NCBI RefSeq assembly: GCF_014200605.1
Contig: NZ_JACHCE010000010.1
Coordinates: forward strand, 1 to 64,000
DNA from: Pedobacter cryoconitis
GTDB taxonomy: Bacteria; Bacteroidota; Bacteroidia; Sphingobacteriales; Sphingobacteriaceae
Direction of reading: 5' to 3'
DNA: 64,000 bases
Shown piece by piece: positions 26,485 to 35,704 of the stretch. The notes beneath the pieces were generated by a model. That model made no database searches. It was not told the DNA's origin and worked only from the letters and a program-made list of their open reading frames with translations. Numbering within the stretch: position 1 is the first letter of the stretch; every line of letters starts with the position of its first letter. A program made the position numbers and the translations under genes.

Positions 26485-27072
26485 ATGTGCAAACAAGCCT
26501 TGTCCAATTGTATTTTAAATAGAATAACCATTAGTCAGACTAATCTGGATACTGTTCTTTCCTGTTTCAAAGAACTGCAAGTATGCAAAGAGGAGATTTT
26601 ACTTGCTGAAGGGGAGACCTCTAAAAGAATGTATTTTGTAAAAAAAGGCTGTCTGCGGATTTACTTTCTGCAAGCCGATGGTGCCGAAGCTACCCGTTAC
26701 CTGGCTTTTGAGAACAATTTCGCTACTGGTTTAACCGGGTTTATCAGCCAGCAGCCTTCACAGGAAAACATTCAGGCCCTGGAAAAAACAGAAGTTTTAT
26801 ATATCAGCAGAGAAGATTTTTATACCCTGCTGGATCAGATCCCTGAATGGGAGAAGTTTTACAGAAGTTACCTCGAGGCTGCGTATGTAACCAATACCAA
26901 AAGGCTGATGAGTTTTATTACGATGGATGCGACGGAAAGATATCAATCACTCCTTACTGAACATCCAACCATTATGCAGCGCCTTTCAAATCGATTGGTT
27001 GCCAATTATTTAGGAATTTCACAGGAAGCACTGAGCCGTCTTAAACACAGATTATTAAACAATAAAAAATAA
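26485..27072 (+). CDS. Crp/Fnr-family transcriptional regulator
   Basis: A 195-aa protein with a cyclic-nucleotide-binding-like beta-roll (about 25-120, ILLAEGETSKRMYFVKKGCLRIYF) and a C-terminal winged helix (about 150-192). The recognition helix reads QEALSRLKHRL and keeps the E-x-x-S-R pattern of FNR. Five cysteines lie in the first 56 residues (2, 9, 27, 34, 56), unusual for this group, but the spacing is not that of FNR, so an iron-sulfur cluster is only a possibility. It probably controls the neighbouring ribB and/or amidohydrolase genes. Confidence 0.88.
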   Translation: MCKQALSNCILNRITISQTNLDTVLSCFKELQVCKEEILLAEGETSKRMYFVKKGCLRIYFLQADGAEATRYLAFENNFATGLTGFISQQPSQENIQALEKTEVLYISREDFYTLLDQIPEWEKFYRSYLEAAYVTNTKRLMSFITMDATERYQSLLTEHPTIMQRLSNRLVANYLGISQEALSRLKHRLLNNKK

Positions 27073-27073
27073 G

Positions 27074-27097
27074 TAAACAGGTTATAAAACCTGTTTA
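27074..27097. terminator. Terminator between convergent genes
   Basis: TAAACAGGTT (27074-27083) pairs perfectly with AACCTGTTTA (27088-27097) around ATAA. It overlaps the stop codon of the ABC transporter gene on the minus strand and ends the Crp/Fnr transcript on the plus strand. Confidence 0.65.
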
Positions 27098-28825
27098 GCT
27101 TTTAATTTTCCACCCACCCAGTTGCTGCTGAATATCCCATAGATGACGGTACAGGCCACTATTAAACCCAAGCAGGCTCTGGTGTGTCCCCTGTTCCTGC
27201 ACATTACCGTCTTTAAGTACAAGGATCTGATCTGCATTTTTGATTGTCGCTAATTTATGCGCCACTACAATTACTGTTTTATTCTTCACCAGTTCCTGAA
27301 TAGCTTCCTGAATATGAATCTCATTTTCAGGATCTAATGACGCCGTAGCCTCATCCAGCAGAACAATAGGTGCGTTTTTAAGCAATGCCCTGGCAATACT
27401 GATCCGTTGTTTTTGCCCTCCTGAAAGGTGACTGCCCCCCTCTCCTGCTTTTGAATGCAATCCGTTAGGCAATTCCCAGGCAAAATCAAGTACCTGCGCC
27501 AGATCAGCTGCCTGAATCACTTCTTCTTCTGTCGCACCGGGCCTGCCAAAAAGTATATTATTAAAAATGGTATCATCAAAGAGATATACTTCCTGAAATA
27601 CTTCACTGATCAGACTGTAAACTTCTGCAGGTTCCATGTCTTTTACATTGACCCCTCCAATTTTCACATTTCCTTTCTGTACATCCCAGAACCGTGCAAT
27701 TAATGCAGTAATCGTTGTTTTACCTGAACCTGATGGCCCCACCAATGCCATCAGGCTGTTTTCAGGCACACGAAATGAGATATTATTTAATACGTTTTTA
27801 TTGTATTGATAAGCAAAGCTTACCTGCTCAAACACGATATCAATTCCTTTGGGTTTAAGTTTTTCACCAGCTGTTTGTTCTTTAATCTGAAGGACTTCAA
27901 CTACTCTGCTCAGGCTGATATTCATATAACGAAGCACGACATAATCAACGAGAATAACTTTTATAGGTTCATAAAGGCGGTATCCAATAATTAAAAAGGT
28001 AATAAATGCAGTAGCTGTTAAACTCCTTTGCACAAAAAATGTAACCGCTATACCGATCATCAGCAGGAAAAATAATTCAAGGATCAGACCAGCGGTAATG
28101 ACCAGGGGGCCTGGAATAACTTCGGTACGGATACTGGCCTTACGAAAATCATTGAGGGCCTTGTCCAGACTTTCGAATCTTCTGCCTGTCATCCCAAAAG
28201 ATTTAATATGACGGATTCCCTGTACATATTCCAGGAAACGGGCGCCTATATTGTTTCTTGCCCTGACATGCTTTTCACCTTGTTTGCCAATCAGGTAATT
28301 GGCTATTTTAATCATCAGCCAGCAAAGTGGCAGTGCTGCTAATAACAGCAGTGCCAAACGCCAGTCTGTGATCAATAAAAATCCGGAAATAATTACTGTT
28401 GCAAATATAGCTGAAGCCATATTACCGATGGTATGCCCAAAGATCAGTTCAAAATTCGCTACGTCCTGCAAGACAACCGAAGCCAGATCTCCCGGATCAC
28501 GCTGTTTGAAAGTCCCCATAGATAAGCGTTGCAAATGATTTCCCAGACTGATCCTCAGATGAGTAGAAAGTTCATAGGTCATCATATTACTGCTTACAAT
28601 AGTTTTAACAGCTACAAATAACTGAACGATAAGCAGGACAATCATCACCCAGACATAGGTCCACAGTTTTGACTGTACCGGATTTCCGCTAAATAATTCA
28701 TTGATAATTAACAGGAGAAATCCTGTAGGAACGGCAATAAAAGCGCCGTGAAGCAATTCAAGAAGGATGCTTTTACGCACCAGTTTGGGCGATGTTTTAA
28801 AGGTGAAGAAGAGATTCTTTATCAT
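27095..28825 (-). CDS. ABC transporter, fused permease-ATPase (YbtQ/IrtB-like)
   Basis: A 576-aa half-transporter: six TM helices (about 20-300) and a nucleotide-binding domain with Walker A GPSGSGKTT (363-371), signature LSGGQKQRISIARAL, Walker B IVLLDEATASLDPENE and H-loop VVAHKLATI. RFWDVQKGNVKIGGVN after Walker A is typical of the siderophore-related YbtPQ/IrtAB group. It forms a heterodimer with the upstream half-transporter. I use the ATG at 28825, 25 nt after that gene's stop; the frame extends to 28981 but overlaps it. Substrate is inferred to be a ferric siderophore or metal complex. Confidence 0.88.
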   Translation of the reverse strand: MIKNLFFTFKTSPKLVRKSILLELLHGAFIAVPTGFLLLIINELFSGNPVQSKLWTYVWVMIVLLIVQLFVAVKTIVSSNMMTYELSTHLRISLGNHLQRLSMGTFKQRDPGDLASVVLQDVANFELIFGHTIGNMASAIFATVIISGFLLITDWRLALLLLAALPLCWLMIKIANYLIGKQGEKHVRARNNIGARFLEYVQGIRHIKSFGMTGRRFESLDKALNDFRKASIRTEVIPGPLVITAGLILELFFLLMIGIAVTFFVQRSLTATAFITFLIIGYRLYEPIKVILVDYVVLRYMNISLSRVVEVLQIKEQTAGEKLKPKGIDIVFEQVSFAYQYNKNVLNNISFRVPENSLMALVGPSGSGKTTITALIARFWDVQKGNVKIGGVNVKDMEPAEVYSLISEVFQEVYLFDDTIFNNILFGRPGATEEEVIQAADLAQVLDFAWELPNGLHSKAGEGGSHLSGGQKQRISIARALLKNAPIVLLDEATASLDPENEIHIQEAIQELVKNKTVIVVAHKLATIKNADQILVLKDGNVQEQGTHQSLLGFNSGLYRHLWDIQQQLGGWKIKS

Positions 28826-28850
28826 TTCAATAAGACTATTATTCTGGATA

Positions 28851-30656
28851 TTAAAGGTGAGTATTCTGGATTTTCGTGGCCTGATGTTCAGCAGTACCTG
28901 CTGAAAGGGAAAATTCTTTAGCCCTGGTATGCGCATTCCACATCTTTTGATAAAGTGTACAATCATGCAATAATTCTTCATGCAGACCGATGCCGGTCAC
29001 ACGCCCCTGATCCATAACGACTATTTGATCACAACTGGTAATTGTACTTAAACGATGGGCAATCACAATTACAGTTTTATTACTGATCAGTTTATTGAAA
29101 GCCTGCTGAATCAAATATTCATTTTCAGGATCACTGAAAGCAGTAGCTTCATCCAGAATAAGAATAGGTGCATCTTTTAGAATTGCCCTTGCCAGCTGAA
29201 TACGCTGTTGTTCTCCCCCGCTCAGGTGAATCCCATTGGCTCCCCAAAGGGTCTGATAACCATTAGGCAGCTGCTTAATAAAACGATGGCATTGTGCAGC
29301 CTTTGCGGCCTCAATAATCTCTTTTTCAGTTCTGTCCATACCCATGCGGATGTTTTCAAAAATGGTCTGCTGAAACATAAAGCTATCCTGAAAGACGAAA
29401 GAAACATGTTTCATCAGTTCTTCGGGTTTGAGTTCCCTGATATCTTGTTTACCGATCAGGATGCGTCCGTATTTAACATCCCAGAAACGGGAAACAAGCT
29501 GGGCAGCAGTAGATTTCCCTGATCCTGAGGGGCCAACCAAAGCAGTGATGCTGCCCTGTGGAACCGAGAAATCAACTCCATTTAACACCAGGACCTGATC
29601 ATCATAGCTGAAAGAAACAGCCTCAAAGTCAATACTAAAATCGCTTGTCAGCTCCTGTTCTCCTGTAGTTTCCTGCTCCTGGCTGAATAAGATCGAGTCC
29701 AGTCGCTTTACCCCATGATTGATTAAAGAGATCTGCGTACTGATACTGCTCAATGCAAATAAGGGACGGATATAACCAGCGCCCAGAATCAGGAAAAGGA
29801 AAAATACAGCAGGGCTTAATCCTGCATTAAAATATAAATAGAAACCCAGTGCAAGAACTGGCAGAGAGGCATTACTGATAAAACTAATAAATACGCCATA
29901 ACCTGGTGATGAGGTACGGATATATTCAATAACCATGTCTCTGAACCGATAAACCGAACCGCTATAACTGGCAAAACTATCGGCCGTATGCCCGAAAATT
30001 TTAATAACCGGCATCGCTCTTACAAATTCTACAATACCAGAATTCATACTTTCCAGAGCATGATGATAATCATTTAATACACTGTTCCGGCTTTTACTGA
30101 ATAGTATCGGCATAAATACAGCAAGCAAAATAATAGGCAGACAGCTGCTTAAAGCCAGCATCCAGTTGACCGTAAAAAGGTAAGTCAGGGTAACTACCGG
30201 CAAGGCAATTCCTTTTACAAAATCAGGAATGCTGTGCGCGATAAAATTTTCTACCCGCTCTACGTCATCTGCCATTATTTTTTTCAGTGCGCCTGAGTTG
30301 GTTTGATTAATGAAACCTATGGGTAAACGACCAAGTTTTTCGGCCATTTGTTTACGCAGTTCATAGAGAATATTAAATGCAGCAATATGTGAGGCTACAC
30401 CAGAAACATAGAGCAGACCGTAGGCTGCAATCATAGCAAATACCGCCTTATAGATATAACTAACTATCAAAGCAGTATCAACTGGTGGAGCCAGCATTGC
30501 TTTAATCACATCATAGATCAAAACATAAGGAATAACGGTCAGTAATACATGTATAATAGCTAATATTGCTGATAAGATTAATAGTCGTTTTTCTTTGCCG
30601 GCAATTTGCAGAAGCCTGCTAATGCCATTTTTTGGTTTCTTTGTACTCATATCCAT
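28851..30656 (-). CDS. ABC transporter, fused permease-ATPase (YbtP/IrtA-like)
   Basis: A 601-aa half-transporter with six TM helices (about 25-310), Walker A GPSGSGKST (375-382), signature LSGGEQQRIQLARA, Walker B ILILDEATAFSDPENE and an H-loop IVIAHRLSTI. The D-loop variant ATAFSDPENE is characteristic of YbtP/Q-type transporters, which are exporter-fold ABC proteins that work as siderophore importers. It starts an operon with the second half-transporter and is divergent from an AraC regulator over a 131-nt promoter region with a strong dyad. Start could be M1 or M3. Confidence 0.88.
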   Translation of the reverse strand: MDMSTKKPKNGISRLLQIAGKEKRLLILSAILAIIHVLLTVIPYVLIYDVIKAMLAPPVDTALIVSYIYKAVFAMIAAYGLLYVSGVASHIAAFNILYELRKQMAEKLGRLPIGFINQTNSGALKKIMADDVERVENFIAHSIPDFVKGIALPVVTLTYLFTVNWMLALSSCLPIILLAVFMPILFSKSRNSVLNDYHHALESMNSGIVEFVRAMPVIKIFGHTADSFASYSGSVYRFRDMVIEYIRTSSPGYGVFISFISNASLPVLALGFYLYFNAGLSPAVFFLFLILGAGYIRPLFALSSISTQISLINHGVKRLDSILFSQEQETTGEQELTSDFSIDFEAVSFSYDDQVLVLNGVDFSVPQGSITALVGPSGSGKSTAAQLVSRFWDVKYGRILIGKQDIRELKPEELMKHVSFVFQDSFMFQQTIFENIRMGMDRTEKEIIEAAKAAQCHRFIKQLPNGYQTLWGANGIHLSGGEQQRIQLARAILKDAPILILDEATAFSDPENEYLIQQAFNKLISNKTVIVIAHRLSTITSCDQIVVMDQGRVTGIGLHEELLHDCTLYQKMWNAHTRAKEFSLSAGTAEHQATKIQNTHL

Positions 30657-30676
30657 TTAACTAAAGCATGATGAAA

Positions 30677-30707
30677 AAGATTATTTATAATATTTCTAAA
30701 TAATCTT
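30677..30707. promoter_or_regulatory. Large operator-like dyad in the ABC/AraC divergent region
   Basis: AAGATTATTT (30677-30686) and AAATAATCTT (30698-30707) form perfect 10-bp arms 11 nt apart, with GAT/ATC ends reminiscent of Fur-type boxes. It overlaps the core promoter of the AraC gene and lies 21 nt before the ABC gene start, so a bound protein could control both directions. Confidence 0.55.
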
Positions 30708-30714
30708 AGCTTTG
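30684..30714 (+). promoter_or_regulatory. Promoter of the AraC gene (TTTA-N19-TAGCTTTG)
   Basis: TTTA at 30684-30687 and TAGCTTTG at 30707-30714 are separated by 19 nt, the Bacteroidota sigma-A spacing. The -7 box is followed by a 12-bp palindrome CTTTGTACAAAG (30710-30721). The predicted leader is about 65 nt. Confidence 0.55.
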
Positions 30715-30787
30715 TACAAAGGTGCTTCTTGTTCAGAGAAGAACATTTACATCAAAAGGATAGCTTTTTATATCAAAAGGATTAATT

Positions 30788-31780
30788 ATGGGAATGGCTT
30801 TATGTGATGCACAGGGTAAATGGACAGAAATTGGCGGGCTTCCTGTTTATGCTGATCAGCTATTGCCATTGGTGACTGAACGCAGGGAGAAGTACAGTTT
30901 TCCTTCTTTTGATGCCGAAATTGTGCAAATGGCTTTACCAAATATCTTTATCGTATTTGGAGATATGCGGCTTAAAAGCCAAAGGCTCCGGTTTCGCTCC
31001 ACAGATGAACCTGATTTTGTAGAATTACATTTTTCCCTCGCTGGCGGTGGATTGATGGAGAACCATATTAACGGACATATCCACCAATTTAAGGCCATGC
31101 AGCATAACCTGATTTATAGTCCTGAATTTGATGGTACCGGTAATTATAAACCAAATGAACCTTACCAGTTTTTTGAAATTCACTTCAGAATAGCCTATTT
31201 CCTTGAACTGGTAAAAGATACAGGAAATGTATTATCCGCATTTTGCGAAAACATACAAAAGAATCATTTTTCTGATCTTTCAGATTGCAATTTAAAAATG
31301 ACTTTTGCGATGCAGCAATGCATCCGTGAGATTATGAGCTGCAACTTTTCAGGAGGTTTGAAAATGATATTTCTGCAGGCTAAATGCATGGAATTGTTGA
31401 GTTTACAAGCACAGTCATTTGAACAACATGCAAAAAAAAGCGTTAAATCTGTCTTGAAAACAGCTTACGAGACAGACTGTATTCATCATGCCAGGGAATA
31501 TCTGAATAAAAATATGCATACCCCTCCCTCCTTGTCCGAACTGGCTAAGATAGCTGGGATCAATGAGTTTAAATTAAAGAATGGTTTTAAAGAATTATTT
31601 GATACAACTGTGTTTGGTTATTTAAGTGATATCAAACTGATTGAGGCCAAAGAACAATTGCTTTCGGGTATCCCAATTAAGGTAATCTCAGAAAACCTGA
31701 GCTATTCTTCTGTACAGCATTTTAGTACTGCATTTAGTAAGAAATTTGGTATTTCTCCGGGAAAGGTGAAAATGAATTAG
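30788..31780 (+). CDS. AraC-family regulator, PchR/YbtA type
   Basis: A 330-aa regulator: an N-terminal ligand-binding region (about 1-215) and a C-terminal AraC double helix-turn-helix (about 230-328, CIHHAREYLNKNMHTPPSLSELAKIAGINEFKLKNGFKELF). Long AraC proteins of this layout next to YbtPQ-type transporters sense ferric siderophores (PchR, YbtA). Its divergent position suggests it activates the ABC operon and represses itself. Alternative start at codon 3. Confidence 0.88.
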   Translation: MGMALCDAQGKWTEIGGLPVYADQLLPLVTERREKYSFPSFDAEIVQMALPNIFIVFGDMRLKSQRLRFRSTDEPDFVELHFSLAGGGLMENHINGHIHQFKAMQHNLIYSPEFDGTGNYKPNEPYQFFEIHFRIAYFLELVKDTGNVLSAFCENIQKNHFSDLSDCNLKMTFAMQQCIREIMSCNFSGGLKMIFLQAKCMELLSLQAQSFEQHAKKSVKSVLKTAYETDCIHHAREYLNKNMHTPPSLSELAKIAGINEFKLKNGFKELFDTTVFGYLSDIKLIEAKEQLLSGIPIKVISENLSYSSVQHFSTAFSKKFGISPGKVKMN

Positions 31781-31783
31781 CAA

Positions 31784-31822
31784 AAAGAAGGGCGGCAATT
31801 TTAAGAATTGCCGCCCTTCTTT
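31784..31822. terminator. Bidirectional terminator
   Basis: A perfect 17-bp stem, AAAGAAGGGCGGCAATT (31784-31800) with its complement (31806-31822), with loop TTAAG and T runs on both strands. It separates the convergent AraC and metQ genes. Confidence 0.88.
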
Positions 31823-31848
31823 GATGATTTGTGTTTAACCTGCTCTGG

Positions 31849-32667
31849 CTACCAGCCTTTAACAGCACCGCCTTTAAATATTTGGGCAGCAGCTGCAGCT
31901 ACTTCATCAGATTGAAATGCTTTTACAAATTTCTTGATTTTCTCTTCATCCTTGTTATCTTCTCTGGATACAATGATATTTACATAAGGTGATTTCTTAT
32001 CTTCTACAATAAGTCCGTCACGGTCTGCAATTAACCCTACTGAGGTAGCAAAAGTATTGTTGATTACAGCGATAGTTACATTCTGATCATCCAAAGCTCT
32101 TGGTAACTGGGGTGCTTCCAGTTCAAGGATTTTTATCTTTTTAGGGTTTTCAATAATATCATTTACTGTAGGCAATAAGCCAACACCATCTTTTAATTTC
32201 AATAACCCTGATTTTTGAAGCAGTAATAAGGCACGGCCACCGTTAGTAGGGTCATTAGGAATGATAATCGTATTTCCTTCCTTTAATTCTTCTATTTTCT
32301 TGATTTTTTTTGAATAACCTGCTAATGGGAAAACAAAAGTGTTACCCTGGATAGCAAACTTATAACCACGTTGTTTAGTCTGTACATCCAGATATGGTTT
32401 GTTCTGAAATACGTTTACATCTAAATCGCCCTGACTAAGTGCCTCATTAGGCATAACGAAATCGTTGAATTGTACCAATTCTACCTCTAAACCAAATTTC
32501 TCTTTTGCAACTTTTTGTGCAGCCTGTGCAACGGCATATTCCGGTCCTGATTCTACACCTACTTTGATATGGTTAGGGTCACTCGTTTTAGTTCCTCTGC
32601 TGCAGCTAAACAAAGTAACTGAGGCAATAACAGCAACAGCTGCAATGAATTGAATTTTTGTTTTCAT
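31849..32667 (-). CDS. metQ: Methionine ABC transporter substrate-binding lipoprotein
   Basis: A 272-aa NlpA/MetQ-family lipoprotein with signal peptide and lipobox LFSC (Cys22). Family motifs: IKVGVESGPEYAVAQAA, FNDFVMPNEALSQGDLDVNVFQ, and IIIPNDPTNGGRALLLLQKSGLL. It captures methionine in the periplasm and delivers it to MetI/MetN, encoded upstream in the same transcript (18-nt gap). Gene order metN-metI-metQ is the standard one. Confidence 0.95.
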   Translation of the reverse strand: MKTKIQFIAAVAVIASVTLFSCSRGTKTSDPNHIKVGVESGPEYAVAQAAQKVAKEKFGLEVELVQFNDFVMPNEALSQGDLDVNVFQNKPYLDVQTKQRGYKFAIQGNTFVFPLAGYSKKIKKIEELKEGNTIIIPNDPTNGGRALLLLQKSGLLKLKDGVGLLPTVNDIIENPKKIKILELEAPQLPRALDDQNVTIAVINNTFATSVGLIADRDGLIVEDKKSPYVNIIVSREDNKDEEKIKKFVKAFQSDEVAAAAAQIFKGGAVKGW

Positions 32668-32685
32668 TCGTATTTTTATTTTTTA

Positions 32686-33342
32686 TTATTTTCTGTGATC
32701 AACACGTTTAGCAATCAGATCACCTGTGAATTGTATAGAGAATACCAGGGCTACCAGTATAATTAGTACAGTATTCATGACCAGTACATCATAACCTACA
32801 TAGCCATATTGGTAACCGATTTGTCCTAATCCACCAGCACCAACAGCGCCACCCATAGCCGAATAACCGACAAGGGTAATTAAAGTGATAGATGCTGTAT
32901 TGATTAGCGAAGGTAAAGCTTCCGGAAGTAATACTTTATAAACGATTTGAAAAGGAGTTGCCCCCATTGCCCTCGCTGCTTCAACCAGTCCGCCCGGAAC
33001 TTCTATCAGGCTGTTTTCTACCATTCTCGCAATGAAAGGTGCTGCACCAATACTTAAAGGAACCAGAGCGGCTTCAATACCAATTGATGTACCCACCAGC
33101 ATACGTGTAAAAGGGATCATCCAGACAATAAGGATGATAAATGGGATGGAGCGAAAAACATTCACCAAAACCGATACGACATTATTCAGCGTTCTGTTTT
33201 CCAGTACCTGGCCTTTACGCGTCAGATAAAGCATGACCCCGGTAGGCAGGCCAATGACAAAACCAAAAAAGCCGGATACAAAAGTCATGACTATAGTCTC
33301 CCATGTTCCTTTGAACATCATTAAAATCATCGACTCAGACAT
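32686..33342 (-). CDS. metI: Methionine ABC transporter permease
   Basis: A 218-aa inner-membrane permease with about five TM helices and the EAA loop EVPGGLVEAARAMGATPFQIVYKVLLPEALP that docks on the ATPase. Length and sequence match MetI. Its start overlaps the end of metN by 8 nt, so the two are translationally coupled. Confidence 0.95.
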   Translation of the reverse strand: MSESMILMMFKGTWETIVMTFVSGFFGFVIGLPTGVMLYLTRKGQVLENRTLNNVVSVLVNVFRSIPFIILIVWMIPFTRMLVGTSIGIEAALVPLSIGAAPFIARMVENSLIEVPGGLVEAARAMGATPFQIVYKVLLPEALPSLINTASITLITLVGYSAMGGAVGAGGLGQIGYQYGYVGYDVLVMNTVLIILVALVFSIQFTGDLIAKRVDHRK

Positions 33343-34366
33343 AACCTAATACCTCCACTTTAATCTGTTTATCTTCATAATATGCTATTGCTTTCAGGCT
33401 GTCTTCCTGTGTTCCGGAAACTTCGATCACCATGGCCCCGAATTTAACACCTCCGGCATATTCAATTTGTGCGTAAATAATATTGTTATTCAGATTAAAC
33501 AATCTGCTCACTTCCGAGAGTACCGGATCATCAACAGACTGCCCGGTGAATTCAAGTTTTAATAAAGGTTTTTTATCAGCTGAAAGCGTATCACTTAATC
33601 TTTCCAGATAAGTTTCCGGAATATTGATTTTTAAAGAAGAAGCGATAAACTCACGGGTAAGATCTGCTTTGGGATGTGCAAATATCTCACTGACAGTACC
33701 TTGCTCTATGAGTTTTCCGGCGCTGATGACAGCGACTTCATCACATATACTTTTTACGACATCCATTTCGTGGGTGATCAGTAAGATCGTAATGTCTAAT
33801 CTTTTATTGATATCCTTTAATAAGGTAAGGATAGATTTTGTAGTTGCCGGGTCTAAAGCACTTGTAGCTTCATCGCATAAAAGCACTTTGGGGTTGCTGG
33901 CAAGTGTCCTTGCAATTGCAACACGCTGTTTTTGTCCGCCCGACAAATTAGCAGGATAATCTTTTCCTTTATCTTCCAATCCTACAAGCGCAAGCAGTTC
34001 TGTAACTCTTTGCTGTATTTGTTCTTTAGGAATACCGTCCAGTTCTAAAGGGAAAGCGATGTTCTCAGAAACCGTTCTGGATGATAAGAGATTGAAATGC
34101 TGAAAGATCATTCCTATCTGTCTTCTTTCTTTAGCTAATAAAGCCGGAGATAAATTAATCAGGTTAAGCCCGTCAACTATAACTTCTCCGGAGGTAGGCC
34201 TTTCCAACAAATTCACACAGCGGATCAGCGTGCTTTTTCCTGCACCTGATGCTCCTATTACCCCATAGATTTTACCTTTGGGAACGGTTAAGGAGACGTC
34301 CGACAAAGCTGTAATCTCTCTGTTTTTCTGATGAAATTGTTTAGTTATATTTTTTAATACAATCAT
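33335..34366 (-). CDS. metN: Methionine ABC transporter ATP-binding protein
   Basis: A 343-aa ATPase: Walker A GASGAGKST (38-46), signature LSGGQKQRVAIARTLA, Walker B VLLCDEATSALDP, H-loop LLITHEMDVV, and a C-terminal NIL regulatory domain (about 265-340) that senses cytoplasmic methionine. I use the ATG at 34366 (MIVLKNITKQ); the longer frame from 34396 would begin upstream of the promoter box. The promoter places the transcript start almost at the ATG, leaving no room for a leader riboswitch. Confidence 0.94.
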   Translation of the reverse strand: MIVLKNITKQFHQKNREITALSDVSLTVPKGKIYGVIGASGAGKSTLIRCVNLLERPTSGEVIVDGLNLINLSPALLAKERRQIGMIFQHFNLLSSRTVSENIAFPLELDGIPKEQIQQRVTELLALVGLEDKGKDYPANLSGGQKQRVAIARTLASNPKVLLCDEATSALDPATTKSILTLLKDINKRLDITILLITHEMDVVKSICDEVAVISAGKLIEQGTVSEIFAHPKADLTREFIASSLKINIPETYLERLSDTLSADKKPLLKLEFTGQSVDDPVLSEVSRLFNLNNNIIYAQIEYAGGVKFGAMVIEVSGTQEDSLKAIAYYEDKQIKVEVLGYV

Positions 34367-34374
34367 GTTCGCCG

Positions 34375-34382
34375 CAAAAGTA
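34375..34382 (-). promoter_or_regulatory. -7 box TACTTTTG of metN
   Basis: TACTTTTG followed by CGGCG on the minus strand, 8 nt before the ATG at 34366. With a normal start about 6-7 nt after the box, the mRNA would be leaderless or nearly so. This box also decides the metN start codon. Confidence 0.6.
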
Positions 34383-34439
34383 ATAATAATCATCAATAGT
34401 CTATTATATTTATAGACTTTAACTATCAGAATGATAACA

Positions 34440-34466
34440 AAAAAGGCACTGTAAAAGTGCCTTTTT
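34440..34466. terminator. Terminator downstream of the alcohol dehydrogenase
   Basis: AAAAAGGCACT (34440-34450) pairs with AGTGCCTTTTT (34456-34466) with a 5-nt loop and T runs on both strands. It lies about 85 nt past the dehydrogenase stop, just before the metN promoter. Confidence 0.8.
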
Positions 34467-34552
34467 ATTTTTATTGTTCCATCTAAGATTTTTATTTAAT
34501 GAACGTTAAATCTGATGATTCTTAATTTAACGGTTATCCGGATAGCCTGCTT

Positions 34553-35599
34553 TTAATTTAATGATGCCATATCAATCACGAAACGGTAATGAACATCACC
34601 GGCAAGGGTACGTTCATAAGCTTCATTAATCTGATCGATATTGATCATTTCAACATCAGAAGTGATATTATGTTCAGCACAGTAATCCAGCATTTCCTGA
34701 GTTTCTTTTATTCCACCAACCAATGAGCCTACCAGGCTGCGACGGCCGCCAATCAATTGAAAAGCATGTACATCTGATGGTTTTGGCGGTACACCTAACA
34801 AGACCATTACTCCGTTTGTACGTAGTAAAGCAAGGTATTCATTGTAATCATGTTCTGCAGAAACCGTATCAATGATATAATCAAAACTGTTAGCCAGCTT
34901 TTTCATAGTTTCTTTTTCAGTAGTGATCTCGAAGTGATGGGCCCCTAATTCCTGAGCATCTTTCTCTTTGCTTTTAGAACGGCTTAATACAGTTACTTCT
35001 GCGCCCATAGAAGCCGCAATTTTCACTGCCATATGCCCCAGGCCACCTAAACCAACTACTGCAAGTTTATCTCCTTTTTTAACATTCCAGTGTTTCAGCG
35101 GAGAATAAGTAGTGATACCGGCACATAATAAAGGAGCTACTTTTTCAAGAGGCAATTTATCAGAAACGTTCAATACAAATTTCTGTGTAACTACGATATG
35201 GCTGGAGTAACCACCATAGGTAATTGTTTTTTTATCCTGTAACAGGGAGTTATAGGTTTGTGAATGTCCATTTTCACAATATTGTTCATTATCCTCTTCG
35301 CAGTTTCTGCAATGGCCGCAAGAGTCTACAAAACATCCTACACCCACAGTATCACCTACTTTAAAGCGGCTCACCCCCTCTCCGACACGCGTTACTTTAC
35401 CGACTATTTCGTGTCCCGGCACCACAGGGTACATCGTTCCTGCCCATTCGTTTCTGGCGGTATGAATATCTGAGTGGCATACACCACAATATAAGATCTT
35501 GATCTCTACGTCATCAGCACCTGGCTCACGACGGTCTAACTGATAAGGAGCAAGAGGTTTATCTGCGCTTTGCGCCGCATAGGATTTTACTGCTTTCAT
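34553..35599 (-). CDS. Zinc-dependent NAD(P)-dependent alcohol dehydrogenase (YahK/cinnamyl type)
   Basis: A 348-aa medium-chain dehydrogenase. The catalytic zinc site is visible (C41 in CGVCHSDIH, GHE with His63, and a Cys near 155), the structural zinc cysteines are at 94, 97, 100 and 108, and the nucleotide fold GLGGLGHMAVK is near 180. The CGVCHSDIHTARNEW motif is typical of YahK/Ahr aldehyde reductases, which reduce a broad range of aldehydes with NADPH. It has its own promoter (box at 35626) and terminator. Confidence 0.92.
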   Translation of the reverse strand: MKAVKSYAAQSADKPLAPYQLDRREPGADDVEIKILYCGVCHSDIHTARNEWAGTMYPVVPGHEIVGKVTRVGEGVSRFKVGDTVGVGCFVDSCGHCRNCEEDNEQYCENGHSQTYNSLLQDKKTITYGGYSSHIVVTQKFVLNVSDKLPLEKVAPLLCAGITTYSPLKHWNVKKGDKLAVVGLGGLGHMAVKIAASMGAEVTVLSRSKSKEKDAQELGAHHFEITTEKETMKKLANSFDYIIDTVSAEHDYNEYLALLRTNGVMVLLGVPPKPSDVHAFQLIGGRRSLVGSLVGGIKETQEMLDYCAEHNITSDVEMINIDQINEAYERTLAGDVHYRFVIDMASLN

Positions 35600-35625
35600 C
35601 GTTTTTCAATTATTTAGTGTTGCAA

Positions 35626-35633
35626 CAAATATA
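35626..35633 (-). promoter_or_regulatory. -7 box TATATTTG of the alcohol dehydrogenase
   Basis: TATATTTG on the minus strand, 26 nt before the ATG at 35599, matching TAnnTTTG. No clear -33 element. Confidence 0.45.
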
Positions 35634-35704
35634 AATACAAAAAAGGGAGCCTTTTTGTTCATTATATATTCATAAAACATCAAATAATGACACAAGCTGA
35701 TTAA

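Noticed and set aside
34367..34439. SAM riboswitch before metN
   Set aside because: The -7 box at 34375-34382 leaves essentially no transcribed leader, so no aptamer can be present downstream of it.
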